64,000 bases of DNA from Micromonospora alfalfae (GTDB lineage Bacteria > Actinomycetota > Actinomycetes > Mycobacteriales > Micromonosporaceae). The notes under the pieces were generated by a model. The model saw nothing but the letters and a program-made list of their open reading frames with translations, was not told the DNA's origin and did not search any database. The stretch covers positions 1 to 64,000 of the forward strand of contig NZ_JAKKFH010000021.1 of NCBI RefSeq assembly GCF_022230925.1, given 5' to 3'. Of the stretch, positions 35,065 through 43,422 are shown one piece after another (positions within the stretch are counted from its first letter, which is position 1; every line of letters starts with the position of its first letter). The position numbers were made by a program, and so were the translations under genes.

Positions 35065-36372
35065 CTACGCATTCCGGCCCACCGGCTCCTTGACGCCGCG
35101 CTCGGCGATCTCCTGGGCGGCCTCGAAGTAACTCGTGGCACCCCGCGAACCGGGATCGTAGGTCATCACCGACTGGCCGTAACTCGGTGCCTCGGAGACC
35201 CGGACGTTGCGGGGGATGACCGCCTGGAGAACCTTGTCGCCGAAGTGGTTCCGGACGTCCTGCTCGACGGCGTCGGCCAACCGGGTACGACGGTCGTACA
35301 TGGTCAGCAGGATGGTGGAGACATCGAGCTTCGGGTTGAGGTGCTGGCGTACCAGGTTGATGTTGTTGATCAGCTGGTTGAGCCCTTCCAGCGCGTAGTA
35401 CTCGCACTGAATCGGGATCAGCACCTCCTGCGCGGCAACCAGAGCGTTGACGGTGAGCAGGCCGAGCGAGGGCGGGCAGTCGATGAAGACGTAGTCGAAC
35501 TCGCCCGGGTAGGCGGCGATCGCCCGGTCCAGGCGCGACTCCCGGGCCACCACCGACACCAGCTCGATCTCCGCGCCGGCCAGGTCGATGGTCGCGGGTA
35601 CGCACCAGAGGTTGGGGATGCCGTCGACCGCCTGTGCCACCTCGGCCAGCGGCACGCTGTTGATCAGGCAGTCGTACACGTCGGGGATTCCCGTGTGGTG
35701 CGGGACGTTGAGCCCGGTCGAGGCGTTGCCCTGGGGGTCGAGGTCGACCACGAGCACCCGGTTGCCGTGCAGGGCGAGCGCCACCGCAAGGTTGACGGTG
35801 GTGGTGGTCTTACCCACGCCGCCCTTCTGGTTGGCGACGCACATGACCCGGGTCCGGTCCGGCCGAGGCATTGTCACCTCGCCACTGGGATTCAGGATCT
35901 GCACGGCGCGCATCGCCTCCATAGCCAACGGTGGGTCATCCTCTTCGCGCGTCGGGGTTTCACGTGAAACGTACGTGGGATCGGCCGCCACGGCGGCCAA
36001 CGAATCGGTCGAAGCGACCGGCGCGGCGTCCCGAACAACCGCCGCAGTGGGTTGGTGTGGGACGGCCGGCTCGAAGCGAACCGACGCGGCGGTGTTGCGG
36101 CGACCCGAGGTCGACCGCACCTCGGCGGCGTTCACCGGTCGACTCGACGCCTCCGGCGTCCGACGACCACCCGCCGGCTCCGGAATGGCCGAGCTTTCCG
36201 GATGCCCGGCACCCAATGGTGGGTCGAGCGCTGCCGGCGGATCGCCGTCGGTAGGTCGGGTCGATGGCCCGGTCGCGCCGGGCGACCAGCTCGGGTAGTC
36301 GGTTTCACGTGAAACGGGATCGCTGGTCGACCCGGTCACGCGTGGATCGTCGTACCTGCCGTCGTCATGCAC
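35065..36372 (-). CDS. parA: Chromosome partitioning ATPase ParA
   Basis: The 435-aa protein has an unusually long, Pro/Ser/Thr-rich N-terminal extension (~170 residues), then a typical ParA/Soj ATPase: the deviant Walker A in VANQKGGVGKTTTTVNLA, DLDPQGNASTGLNV, and Walker B FDYVFIDCPPSLGLLT. The extension encodes two VSRET pentapeptides that are translations of embedded parS sites. The start is uncertain; MHDDGRYDD at 36372 is the most distal, and a start closer to the ATPase domain (for example before AMEAMRAVQ) would put the parS sites outside the protein. It is co-transcribed with parB. Confidence 0.93.
   Translation of the reverse strand: MHDDGRYDDPRVTGSTSDPVSRETDYPSWSPGATGPSTRPTDGDPPAALDPPLGAGHPESSAIPEPAGGRRTPEASSRPVNAAEVRSTSGRRNTAASVRFEPAVPHQPTAAVVRDAAPVASTDSLAAVAADPTYVSRETPTREEDDPPLAMEAMRAVQILNPSGEVTMPRPDRTRVMCVANQKGGVGKTTTTVNLAVALALHGNRVLVVDLDPQGNASTGLNVPHHTGIPDVYDCLINSVPLAEVAQAVDGIPNLWCVPATIDLAGAEIELVSVVARESRLDRAIAAYPGEFDYVFIDCPPSLGLLTVNALVAAQEVLIPIQCEYYALEGLNQLINNINLVRQHLNPKLDVSTILLTMYDRRTRLADAVEQDVRNHFGDKVLQAVIPRNVRVSEAPSYGQSVMTYDPGSRGATSYFEAAQEIAERGVKEPVGRNA
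35956..35971. promoter_or_regulatory. parS site 4 (within parA frame)
   Basis: GGTTTCACGTGAAACG, with a perfect 14-bp core. It is translated as VSRET in the ParA N-terminal extension. Confidence 0.92.
36301..36316. promoter_or_regulatory. parS site 5 (within parA frame)
   Basis: GGTTTCACGTGAAACG, with a perfect 14-bp core. It also reads as VSRET, about 20 codons after the most distal ParA start. Confidence 0.92.
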
Positions 36373-36628
36373 CTGTCATCCCTGCCCGCTTCGGATGGTC
36401 GGTCCGCGCCCCGGTCAACTTGGCCGCCTCCTCGCCCGCATCCCGGAGCGTACGGCCCGCGGGAGCGGTCGGAGACCCGCGACGTCCGTCACCCGCTCCA
36501 CACTATCGACGCGCGGTCAGCCTACGGCGGACGGGCGCGGCCGGTCCACGTCGGGTTCTCATCCCCTCGTCCATCCGTACCGGTACAACGAGGCAACCCA
36601 CCGGCCGGAAGCCCGATGGCGCGAAGTG

Positions 36629-37483
36629 TCAGCTTCGGCGGGAGCGTCCACCCCGGGCGCGCTTCTTGGCCGCCGGGCGGGCCGGGCCGATCATCCGCTC
36701 GCGCACGATCTCCACGACAGTGGTCGGCGGATCGATCACCCCGACGCCGCAGAGCTGCACGGCCGGCTCCCCGCCGCCGAGTCGCGCCACCACGTCGGCG
36801 TGTTCCTCGATCTCGGCTGCGGCGGATGAACCCTTGAGTGCCAGCAGCCGACCACCGCGAACTGCCAGTGGAAGGCTCCAGCCCGCGAGCCGATCCAGGG
36901 GCGCCACCGCGCGCGCGGTCACCACGTCTCCGCTGATCGGCTCACGGCCGCTCGAACCGCTGGCCGCCTCGTCGGCCCGGCCGCGGAACACCCGCACCGA
37001 TCTGGCCAGACCGAGTCGCTCGACGACCTCGATCAGGAACGACGTCCTCCGGGCCAGCGGCTCGATCAGTGTGACAGTGAGGTCGGGGCGGGCGATGGCC
37101 AGGACGAGGCCCGGCAGACCAGCGCCGGAGCCGACGTCGAGCACCGTCGCTCCGGACGGGATCCGCTCCGCGACAGCAGCACAGTTGAGTAGGTGCCGGT
37201 CCCAGATGCGGGGTGCCTCCCGGGGGCCGATCAGGCCGCGGACCACCCCGTCGGTGGCGAGCAGTTCGGCGTACGCGGCGGCCAGGTCGAGACGGTCACC
37301 GAAGAGGGTCAGCGCGGCCGGGGCCAGCTCGGGCGGCAACGCCGCGTCAGCCGGTGACGGTGCGGTGTCACGCCCGGCCGATTCGGCATCAGCGTCGACG
37401 GTTGCGGGGCGGACAGCGGACGGCCCGGGCGGCGTGCCGCCCGGGCCGGACACGGCATCGGCCGTGATGTCGTCGTGGGTCAC
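36629..37483 (-). CDS. rsmG: 16S rRNA (guanine527-N7)-methyltransferase RsmG
   Basis: RsmG methylates G527 of 16S rRNA with S-adenosylmethionine; loss gives low-level streptomycin resistance. From GTG 37483 the protein is 284 aa. It has a ~50-aa polar extension, then PRIWDRHLLNCAAVAERIPSG, the SAM loop VLDVGSGAGLPGLVLAI, and LIEPLARRTSFLIEVVERLGL. The C-terminus (KKRARGGRSRR) is basic. The start is four bases after the jag stop, so translation is coupled. The frame is open much further upstream but that part is antisense or overlaps jag. Confidence 0.93.
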   Translation of the reverse strand: MTHDDITADAVSGPGGTPPGPSAVRPATVDADAESAGRDTAPSPADAALPPELAPAALTLFGDRLDLAAAYAELLATDGVVRGLIGPREAPRIWDRHLLNCAAVAERIPSGATVLDVGSGAGLPGLVLAIARPDLTVTLIEPLARRTSFLIEVVERLGLARSVRVFRGRADEAASGSSGREPISGDVVTARAVAPLDRLAGWSLPLAVRGGRLLALKGSSAAAEIEEHADVVARLGGGEPAVQLCGVGVIDPPTTVVEIVRERMIGPARPAAKKRARGGRSRRS

Positions 37484-37487
37484 CCGG

Positions 37488-38105
37488 TCAGTCCGCCGGC
37501 CGTACGACGATGCGCCGGTTCGGCTCCACACCCTCGGACTCGCTCGCCACACCGGACATGGCGTTGACGACGTCGTGCACGCACTTGCGCTCGAACGCGG
37601 ACATCGCCTCCAGGCGGACCGGCTCGCCGTACTCCTTGACCTTCTCGACGGCGTTCTTGGCGACCGCGGCGAGTTCCTTGCGGCGGTTCGCCCGGTAGCC
37701 ACCGACGTCGAGCAGCAGACGGCTCGGCGTACCGGTCTGCCGGAAGACGGCAAGGCGGGTCAGTTCCTGAAGTGCCTCCAGGGTGGCCCCGCGCTGACCG
37801 ACCAGATTCTGCAGCCGCTCGCCGACCACCTCGACCATCGGACGGCCAGCGGCGACGAGTTCGTCGATGTCGCCGTCGTAGTCGAGGATGTCGAGCAGGC
37901 CCTCGACGTAGTCGGCGGCGATCTCGCTCTGCCGGAACAGGTCGCCCTCGCCCACAGCCTTCTTCACCCGGGTGCCAGCGGCGGTGTCGGTGTCGTCGTC
38001 CGCCTCGGTGTCATCGGCTTCGGTGTCGTCGCCGTCCACCGCGAGCGTGGCGGTCTCCTCCTCGTCCAGGGACTGCTCGGCGCGGGGGATGCTGGTCTCG
38101 GTCAC
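37488..38105 (-). CDS. jag: Jag/KhpB-like KH-R3H RNA-binding protein
   Basis: From GTG 38105 (GGAG eight bases upstream) the protein is 205 aa. An acidic N-terminal stretch (~1-50, repeated TEADD) leads to a KH-type domain with the VGERLQNLVGQRGATLEALQELTRLAV segment, then an R3H domain ending AFERKCVHDVVNAMSGVASESEGVEPNRRIVVRP. Jag proteins bind RNA and link to cell elongation and division control. It lies between yidC and rsmG as in most actinobacteria (Rv3920c). Confidence 0.92.
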   Translation of the reverse strand: MTETSIPRAEQSLDEEETATLAVDGDDTEADDTEADDDTDTAAGTRVKKAVGEGDLFRQSEIAADYVEGLLDILDYDGDIDELVAAGRPMVEVVGERLQNLVGQRGATLEALQELTRLAVFRQTGTPSRLLLDVGGYRANRRKELAAVAKNAVEKVKEYGEPVRLEAMSAFERKCVHDVVNAMSGVASESEGVEPNRRIVVRPAD

Positions 38106-38317
38106 GGTCTCATCTCCGTACTCGCTCGGCCGGACCGTCGGGTCCGACTGGTTTCCCGGGGCCGGCTGGAGGTTGCCGGTGCCCACGGGCACGTCTGTAC
38201 GGGCAGTGTCGCCCGTGGCCGCGCGGTGCGCGGTCGGTTCCGCCCGGCGCCGGCCGTACGGCGGCTGCGCGGTGCGGAACGGGCCGCCGCCGGTGGTCCG
38301 GCGGCGGCCCTCGTAGG

Positions 38318-39313
38318 TCAGCCCTGCCGCTTGGCGGGGCGGCTCTTCTTCGGGTTGTTCGCCGGCTTGGCGCCCGGCTTCGGCCCGGCCACCTTGGGCG
38401 CGGCCGCCTTGACCGGCGCCGCCGGGGCGGCCTTGCCGCGACCGAACAGGCCACCGGACTTGGCGGGCTGCACCGGGTTGCGGCTGGCAGCGGGCGCGAC
38501 GGCCTTCTTGGCGGTCACCGGCGGCGGGAACTTCCGCAGCACCCACTGCTGCTGGCCGAGGGTGAAGAGGTTGTTGGTGACCCAGTAGATGATGACGCCG
38601 ATCGGGAAGATCGCACCGGAGATCAGCAGCGACGCGGGGATGCCGTAGAGCATCAGTCGCTGGATCATCCGCTGCTGCGGGTCCTCGGCCCAGCCGGTCT
38701 TCAGGATCATCTGACGGCTGGTCAGGTAGGTGGTGGCGATCATGACCAGGACCAGGACACCAGCAATGATCTTCACGGTGCTGCCGTTGGCGCCGAGGCT
38801 GGCCAGCTCGTCGGCGGTGGAGCCGAACTTGCCGGCGATCGGGGCGGTGAAGAGCTTCGCCTGCGAGGCGCTCTGGAACTGGTCGACGGTCCAGCCGTAG
38901 AGGGTCTTGTTCTGCTTGTCCGGGTCGAGCCGGCGCAGCACGTGGAAGAGGCCCAGGAAGACCGGGATCTGAAGGAACATCGGAAGGCAACCCATCAGCG
39001 GGTTGGCCTTCTCCTTCTTGTAGAGCTCCATCATTTCTTTCTGGAGCGTCTCCCGGTCACCCTTGTGCTTCTCCTGAAGCTCCTTGACCTTGGGCTGGAG
39101 CGCCTGCATCGCCCGCTGCGACTTGATCTGCTTGACGAAGACCGGGAACAGGATCACCCGGACGGTGACCACCAGGAAGATGATGGACAGGATCCAGGCG
39201 AAGTTGGTGCCGATCACCGCACCGACGGGCACCCCGATGGCGTCCCAGGCAGAGTGCCAGGTCAGCAGGATCCACGAAATCGCGTAGTAGATCCAGTCGA
39301 GACTCAGACTCAA
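38318..39313 (-). CDS. yidC: Membrane protein insertase YidC
   Basis: YidC inserts membrane proteins with or without SecYEG. The 331-aa protein has the Gram-positive-type layout: a first membrane segment near the N-terminus (IYYAISWILLTWHSAW), then a conserved hydrophilic-groove segment with the essential Arg in FLVVTVRVILFPVFVKQI, a coiled cytoplasmic hairpin (KVKELQEKHKGDRETLQKEMMELYKKEKANP...), further membrane segments, and a Lys/Pro/Ala-rich basic tail that may contact ribosomes. The start codon overlaps the yidD stop (ATGA). Confidence 0.96.
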   Translation of the reverse strand: MSLSLDWIYYAISWILLTWHSAWDAIGVPVGAVIGTNFAWILSIIFLVVTVRVILFPVFVKQIKSQRAMQALQPKVKELQEKHKGDRETLQKEMMELYKKEKANPLMGCLPMFLQIPVFLGLFHVLRRLDPDKQNKTLYGWTVDQFQSASQAKLFTAPIAGKFGSTADELASLGANGSTVKIIAGVLVLVMIATTYLTSRQMILKTGWAEDPQQRMIQRLMLYGIPASLLISGAIFPIGVIIYWVTNNLFTLGQQQWVLRKFPPPVTAKKAVAPAASRNPVQPAKSGGLFGRGKAAPAAPVKAAAPKVAGPKPGAKPANNPKKSRPAKRQG

Positions 39314-39606
39314 TTCGGGGCTCCAGTCACATCAGCACGGCGGCGGTCGCCCGGCTCCGGCACCGGGTCATATCCACCAGGGTGAAAGGGGTGGCAGCGC
39401 AACAACCGTCGGGCCGCCAGCACGGCTCCCCGGAGCGCGCCGTGCCGAACGACAGCCTCCTGGGCGTACGCACTGCACGACGGGTAGAACCGACAGCGAG
39501 CCGGCAGTGCCGGACTTATCCACCGACGGTACGCGATGATGGGCGCGATCAGCACCTTGGCACCGGTTGTCGACGGCCGAGGGCTGCTCTGCTCGGCACC
39601 GCTCAT
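39310..39606 (-). CDS. yidD: Membrane protein insertion efficiency factor YidD
   Basis: The 98-aa protein has the family core YRRWISPALPARCRFYPSCSAYAQEAVVRHGALRG...RLLRCHPFHPGGYDPVP, with the three characteristic cysteines. It overlaps both rnpA (upstream) and yidC (downstream) by four bases, so these three genes are translationally coupled. Confidence 0.96.
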   Translation of the reverse strand: MSGAEQSSPRPSTTGAKVLIAPIIAYRRWISPALPARCRFYPSCSAYAQEAVVRHGALRGAVLAARRLLRCHPFHPGGYDPVPEPGDRRRADVTGAPN

Positions 39607-40019
39607 CGGGACCGCCGTTCGCGTGGCGACCGGGCGACAGCGATGGCGGCGTCCAGGTCGGTGGCGAGCCGAGGGTACGACGCCTGCGCCGCGGCGGGGA
39701 GCGCCCGGACGACCAGGGTGCTGCCGGCGGGCAGGTCGGTCAACCGTTCGCGGACCAGCGCCCGCAGTCGGCGCCGGACCCGGTTACGGGTCACCGCGTT
39801 GCCGACCGCCTTGGACACGACGAAGCCGGCACGGGACGGCACGGACGACTGCTCCGCACTGTTGTCCCGTACCGGCTCCGGCAAGGTCGGTGTGCTGGGG
39901 TCGACGGTCACCGGCATGGTCAGGTGGACCACGACGGCGCCACGTCCGGCGCGTCGGCCACCGCGAACCGCTGCGGCGAAGTCAGTACTGCGCCGCAGTC
40001 GCTGTGCGGCGGCCAGCAC
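39603..40019 (-). CDS. rnpA: Ribonuclease P protein component
   Basis: RnpA aids the RNase P ribozyme in tRNA 5' maturation. From GTG 40019 the protein is 138 aa: LAAAQRLRRSTDFAAAVRGGRRAGRG at the N-terminus and the RNR motif in VSKAVGNAVTRNRVRRRLRALVRERL. It is separated by 34 bp from rpmH upstream, the near-universal rpmH-rnpA pair, and overlaps yidD. Confidence 0.95.
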   Translation of the reverse strand: MLAAAQRLRRSTDFAAAVRGGRRAGRGAVVVHLTMPVTVDPSTPTLPEPVRDNSAEQSSVPSRAGFVVSKAVGNAVTRNRVRRRLRALVRERLTDLPAGSTLVVRALPAAAQASYPRLATDLDAAIAVARSPRERRSR

Positions 40020-40053
40020 GACTGCCCACGTCCCCTGGACCGGCCCGGTCGGC

Positions 40054-40191
40054 TCAGGCCGACAGGGTGGTGCGACCCTTGGCGCGACGGCTCGACAGGA
40101 TGGCACGGCCGGCACGGGTGCGCATGCGCAGCCGGAAGCCGTGGGTCTTCGCGCGCCGGCGGTTGTTCGGCTGGTAGGTGCGCTTGCTCAC
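40054..40191 (-). CDS. rpmH: 50S ribosomal protein L34
   Basis: The 45-aa basic protein SKRTYQPNNRRRAKTHGFR... is a complete L34. GTG 40191 follows GGAGAG. It is the first gene of the leftward rpmH-rnpA-yidD-yidC-jag-rsmG run and is divergent from dnaA. The frame open upstream to 40338 is not coding. Confidence 0.97.
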   Translation of the reverse strand: MSKRTYQPNNRRRAKTHGFRLRMRTRAGRAILSSRRAKGRTTLSA

Positions 40192-40816
40192 GTCAGGCTC
40201 TCCGTTTTCGTACGCGCCCCGCGCGACGGGATCGCCGGGGTCGTGTGGTGGTCCAGGCCACCTCGACGGTGGCCCACGATCGGTGCTGCCCGGCGGAGCG
40301 GGACCTCGGTGTTGCGGGGATGCGACCGCGGACAGCAAGCACCCATCACCCTAGCAGAGGGCGAGAAAGCAGCCGTTCCAGCCTACGCAGGGGGGCAATG
40401 ACCGTCAAACACCCCGAGCAGGGGACAACGGGACGCGCCCGAGGCCGAAGGGTGGTTTTCGCTGATGCCGACAAGGGCGCCGCCGCGTCGCCGGTTGATG
40501 GCGCAGGGACAACGCTGTTACCGTGCCCGATTGCGGTGAGCGTCGGAAGCTCCGGTCGTCGCGCAGGCAAGACCGGACATGGCAGTGAATCGTTCGGCAC
40601 GGTGTACCCGCTTCAGCGCCCGTTCAGGCAGGGGCAGGTCCCACCCGCGTCCGGCGGCGGCCACAATCGGTCGGTACACAGGCTGTGGATAACTTGTGGA
40701 TGACCACCGGTCGACCGTCCGGGTGGGTGTTGTTCCACCCGCGAACGCAGCGGGCCCGGGACGGCCGGCTGGCAGACAGCGGCGGCCGGGAGCAGAAGCG
40801 AGGGGGTGGCACGACG
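40192..40816. other. rpmH-dnaA intergenic region
   Basis: This 625-bp divergent region must carry the promoters of rpmH and dnaA. It contains no gene I can support. Near its dnaA end are one perfect and one near-perfect DnaA box, suited to autoregulation of dnaA. Confidence 0.6.
40684..40703 (-). promoter_or_regulatory. DnaA boxes upstream of dnaA
   Basis: TTATCCACA (40684-40692) and TCATCCACA (40695-40703), both on the minus strand and 11 bp apart, lie about 115 bp before the dnaA start codon. Confidence 0.75.
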
Positions 40817-42646
40817 GTGGCCGGTACGACCGACCTTGCCGCAGTGTGGTTAGCGGCGACCGACGAGCTCGCCGACGAGATCATCTCCGCCCAGCAGCGT
40901 GCCTATCTCCGACTGACCCGGCTGCGAGCGATCGTCGAGGACACCGCGCTGCTCTCCGTTCCGGACGCGTTCACCCGCGACGTGATCGAGTCACGGCTGC
41001 GCCCGGCGATCACCGAGGCGCTCACCCGCCGGCTCGGCCGACCGATCCAGGTCGCGGTCACCGTTCGGGTGGCCGAGGACGCCACCGGCCGGCCGGCCGG
41101 CACCGTCTACCGCAGCGCCCCGGAGACCGGGCAGCTCGACATCGACGGCCCGGGCCACGCGCCGTTCGACGACGACCAGGGTGCTCGACCGTCGGCCGAC
41201 GCGATGATCGGGGAACAGTCACCCGCGCCGCGTACCCCCGATCCCTCTCCGCTGCCCGCGCCGGCGGGTCCGCCGCTCGCGCCGCCTGTGGAGGGGCATC
41301 GCGCGGGGTTGATTCCCGCCAGCAGGGACGGGCAGGAGGCGCTGTTCAGCGCTGCCTTCGCGGAGCCCTTGCGGCCCTCCCGGCCGGGTCCGGACCGGCG
41401 CGGTTACGACGAGCAGGCCGCCCGCCTGGACCCGCCCGGCCCAGACACGCGGCCCTACGAGCCCCGCTACCGGGACGACTCGGCGTCACCACGCGACCAG
41501 CACGTGATCCGTTCGCTCCCCCGGGACAGCGGAACGGACAGCGGCCCGGGTCGCAGCGCCGTGGACCATCGGACCGGTGGCCGCGACGACCGTCGGTTGC
41601 CCGGTGCCGACACCGGCGGCAACCGGCTCAACCCGAAGTACATGTTTGAGACGTTCGTCATCGGCTCGTCCAACCGCTTCGCCCACGCGGCCAGCGTGGC
41701 GGTGGCGGAGTCGCCGGCCAAGGCGTACAACCCGCTGTTCATCTACGGGCACTCCGGGTTGGGCAAGACGCACCTGTTGCACGCCATCGGGCACTACGCC
41801 ACCACACTCGGCAACGCCCGCTCGGTCCGGTACGTCTCGACCGAGGAATTCACGAACGACTTCATCAACTCGCTCCGGGACGACAAGACCAGCGCGTTCC
41901 AGCGGCGCTACCGCGACGTCGACATCCTGTTGATCGACGACATCCAGTTCCTGGAGAACCGCGAGCGCACCCAGGAGGAGTTCTTCCACACCTTCAACAC
42001 GCTGCACAACGCCAACAAGCAGATCGTGATCACCTCTGACCGGTCGCCGCGCCAGCTCGCGACCCTCGAGGACCGGATGCGAACCCGGTTCGAGTGGGGG
42101 CTGCTGGCCGACATCCAGCCGCCGGATCTGGAGACCCGGATCGCGATCCTGCAGAAGAAGGCGGCGCAGGAGCGGATGTACGCCCCGCCGGACGTGTTGG
42201 AGTTCATCGCCTCCCGGGTGTCGAACTCGATCCGGGAGCTGGAGGGCGCGCTGATCCGGGTGACCGCGTTCGCCAGCCTGACCCGGTCGACAGTCGAGCT
42301 GTCGCTTGCCGAGGAGGTGCTTCGGGACTTCATGCCCGACGGCGCCGGTCCGGAGATCAACGCGGACCAGATCATGGCCTCGACCGCTGACTACTTCGGG
42401 GTGAGCCTGGAGGATCTGCGCGGCCAGTCCAGGTCCCGGGTGCTGGTCAACGCCCGCCAGGTGGCCATGTACCTGTGTCGGGAGTTGACCGAGCTGTCGT
42501 TGCCCCGGATCGGGCAGGCGTTCGGTGGCCGCGACCACACCACTGTGATGCACGCCGACCGCAAGATTCGTCAGCAGATGGCGGAGCGCCGCTCGCTGTA
42601 CAACCAGATCGCCGAGCTGACCAACCGCATCAAGCAGAACAGCTGA
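40817..42646 (+). CDS. dnaA: Chromosomal replication initiator DnaA
   Basis: DnaA-ATP binds oriC boxes and opens the duplex. From GTG 40817 (GAGGGGG upstream) the protein is 609 aa. Domain I is at 1-95, and domain II is a very long disordered Pro/Asp/Arg-rich linker (~95-265), as in Streptomyces. Domain III has Walker A GHSGLGKTHLLHAIG (~311) and Walker B DILLIDDIQFLENRERTQEEFF. Domain IV ends with the box-binding signature RELTELSLPRIGQAFGGRDHTTVMHADRKI. The frame extends to 40685 but that portion includes the DnaA boxes and is not coding. Confidence 0.97.
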   Translation: MAGTTDLAAVWLAATDELADEIISAQQRAYLRLTRLRAIVEDTALLSVPDAFTRDVIESRLRPAITEALTRRLGRPIQVAVTVRVAEDATGRPAGTVYRSAPETGQLDIDGPGHAPFDDDQGARPSADAMIGEQSPAPRTPDPSPLPAPAGPPLAPPVEGHRAGLIPASRDGQEALFSAAFAEPLRPSRPGPDRRGYDEQAARLDPPGPDTRPYEPRYRDDSASPRDQHVIRSLPRDSGTDSGPGRSAVDHRTGGRDDRRLPGADTGGNRLNPKYMFETFVIGSSNRFAHAASVAVAESPAKAYNPLFIYGHSGLGKTHLLHAIGHYATTLGNARSVRYVSTEEFTNDFINSLRDDKTSAFQRRYRDVDILLIDDIQFLENRERTQEEFFHTFNTLHNANKQIVITSDRSPRQLATLEDRMRTRFEWGLLADIQPPDLETRIAILQKKAAQERMYAPPDVLEFIASRVSNSIRELEGALIRVTAFASLTRSTVELSLAEEVLRDFMPDGAGPEINADQIMASTADYFGVSLEDLRGQSRSRVLVNARQVAMYLCRELTELSLPRIGQAFGGRDHTTVMHADRKIRQQMAERRSLYNQIAELTNRIKQNS

Positions 42647-43422
42647 GGCGTACGACAGCCCTCGCGGCGGCGCACAGCCGCAGGACACGCCCGACCGGAT
42701 CTCCGGTCGGGCGTTCTTTTTGGGTCAGTAGCTGGACTCTCGACATGGTGCAGACCACAGCATTGAGGCCGTGACCGCCTCGATCCCCACTCGTTGTCCA
42801 CAGCTCGTTATCCACCGTCGGTGGATAACTACGGTCCGTCCTCCGCCAGTTACCCACAGGCTGTGGAGAAACCCTGTGTACGAGGCTGTGGACGCCTGGG
42901 GACGACCGTCAGGTTATCCACCGATCATCATCAACCTGTGCACGAGCTGTTGAAGGTTCTGGGGATGACGGCAATGGTGATCTTCCCCGCGATCCACAGG
43001 CTTGGGGAGAAAGTCGGTGGATTACCGGTGGACAACCGGTGGACAACGGTGGACAACCGGCCGTCGTCGCCGGGCTGTGGACACACGAGCCGGTTGTACC
43101 CCCGGTTCTCCACAGCTAAATTACCGGTGGATAACCTGTCTGACCTGCGCAGACCTCGGTTTTCCACAGTTTGCACAGGTGCGATGAAGACGATGAGTTA
43201 TCTCTTCTAAGAGAACAAAAACCAATCATCACCGTTGGGCTTTCTGTGGATCGGGCCGAACGCTGTCGGATCAGCCGGTCAGCATCGACACGATCCATGG
43301 GGTCGGGCGCACAGCCGATGTCCCCGCGCCCTAAGGTGCGATGGGTACCCGCACGGTCGGGCGGGACGGTAGGCAGCGGTCGGCATGAGAGAGTTGTCGC
43401 TGACGTCGACGCGGAGGCATTG
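42647..43422. other. oriC: Chromosomal origin oriC
   Basis: The 776-bp dnaA-dnaN interval holds many DnaA boxes on both strands. Plus strand: TTGTCCACA 42794, TTATCCACC 42808 and 42914, TTCTCCACA 43106, TTTTCCACA 43160. Minus strand: TTATCCACC 42820-42828 and 43126-43134, TTCTCCACA 42862-42870, GTGTCCACA 43076-43084, and a tight triplet of TTGTCCACC at 43027-43035, 43038-43046 and 43048-43056. An AT-richer segment at ~43183-43235, containing the palindrome TCTCTTCTAAGAGA, is the best candidate for the unwinding element. Position and content define oriC; which boxes matter is not known from sequence. Confidence 0.93.

Noticed and set aside
33769..35967. 732-codon ORF antisense to parB and parA
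   Set aside because: Shadow frame crossing two confident genes and their junction.
40685..40816. Extended N-terminus of DnaA
   Set aside because: Covers DnaA boxes and a non-conserved Arg-rich translation; GTG 40817 fits the family.
42989..42998. GATCCACA-type sites in oriC
   Set aside because: Two or more mismatches from a DnaA box; not counted.
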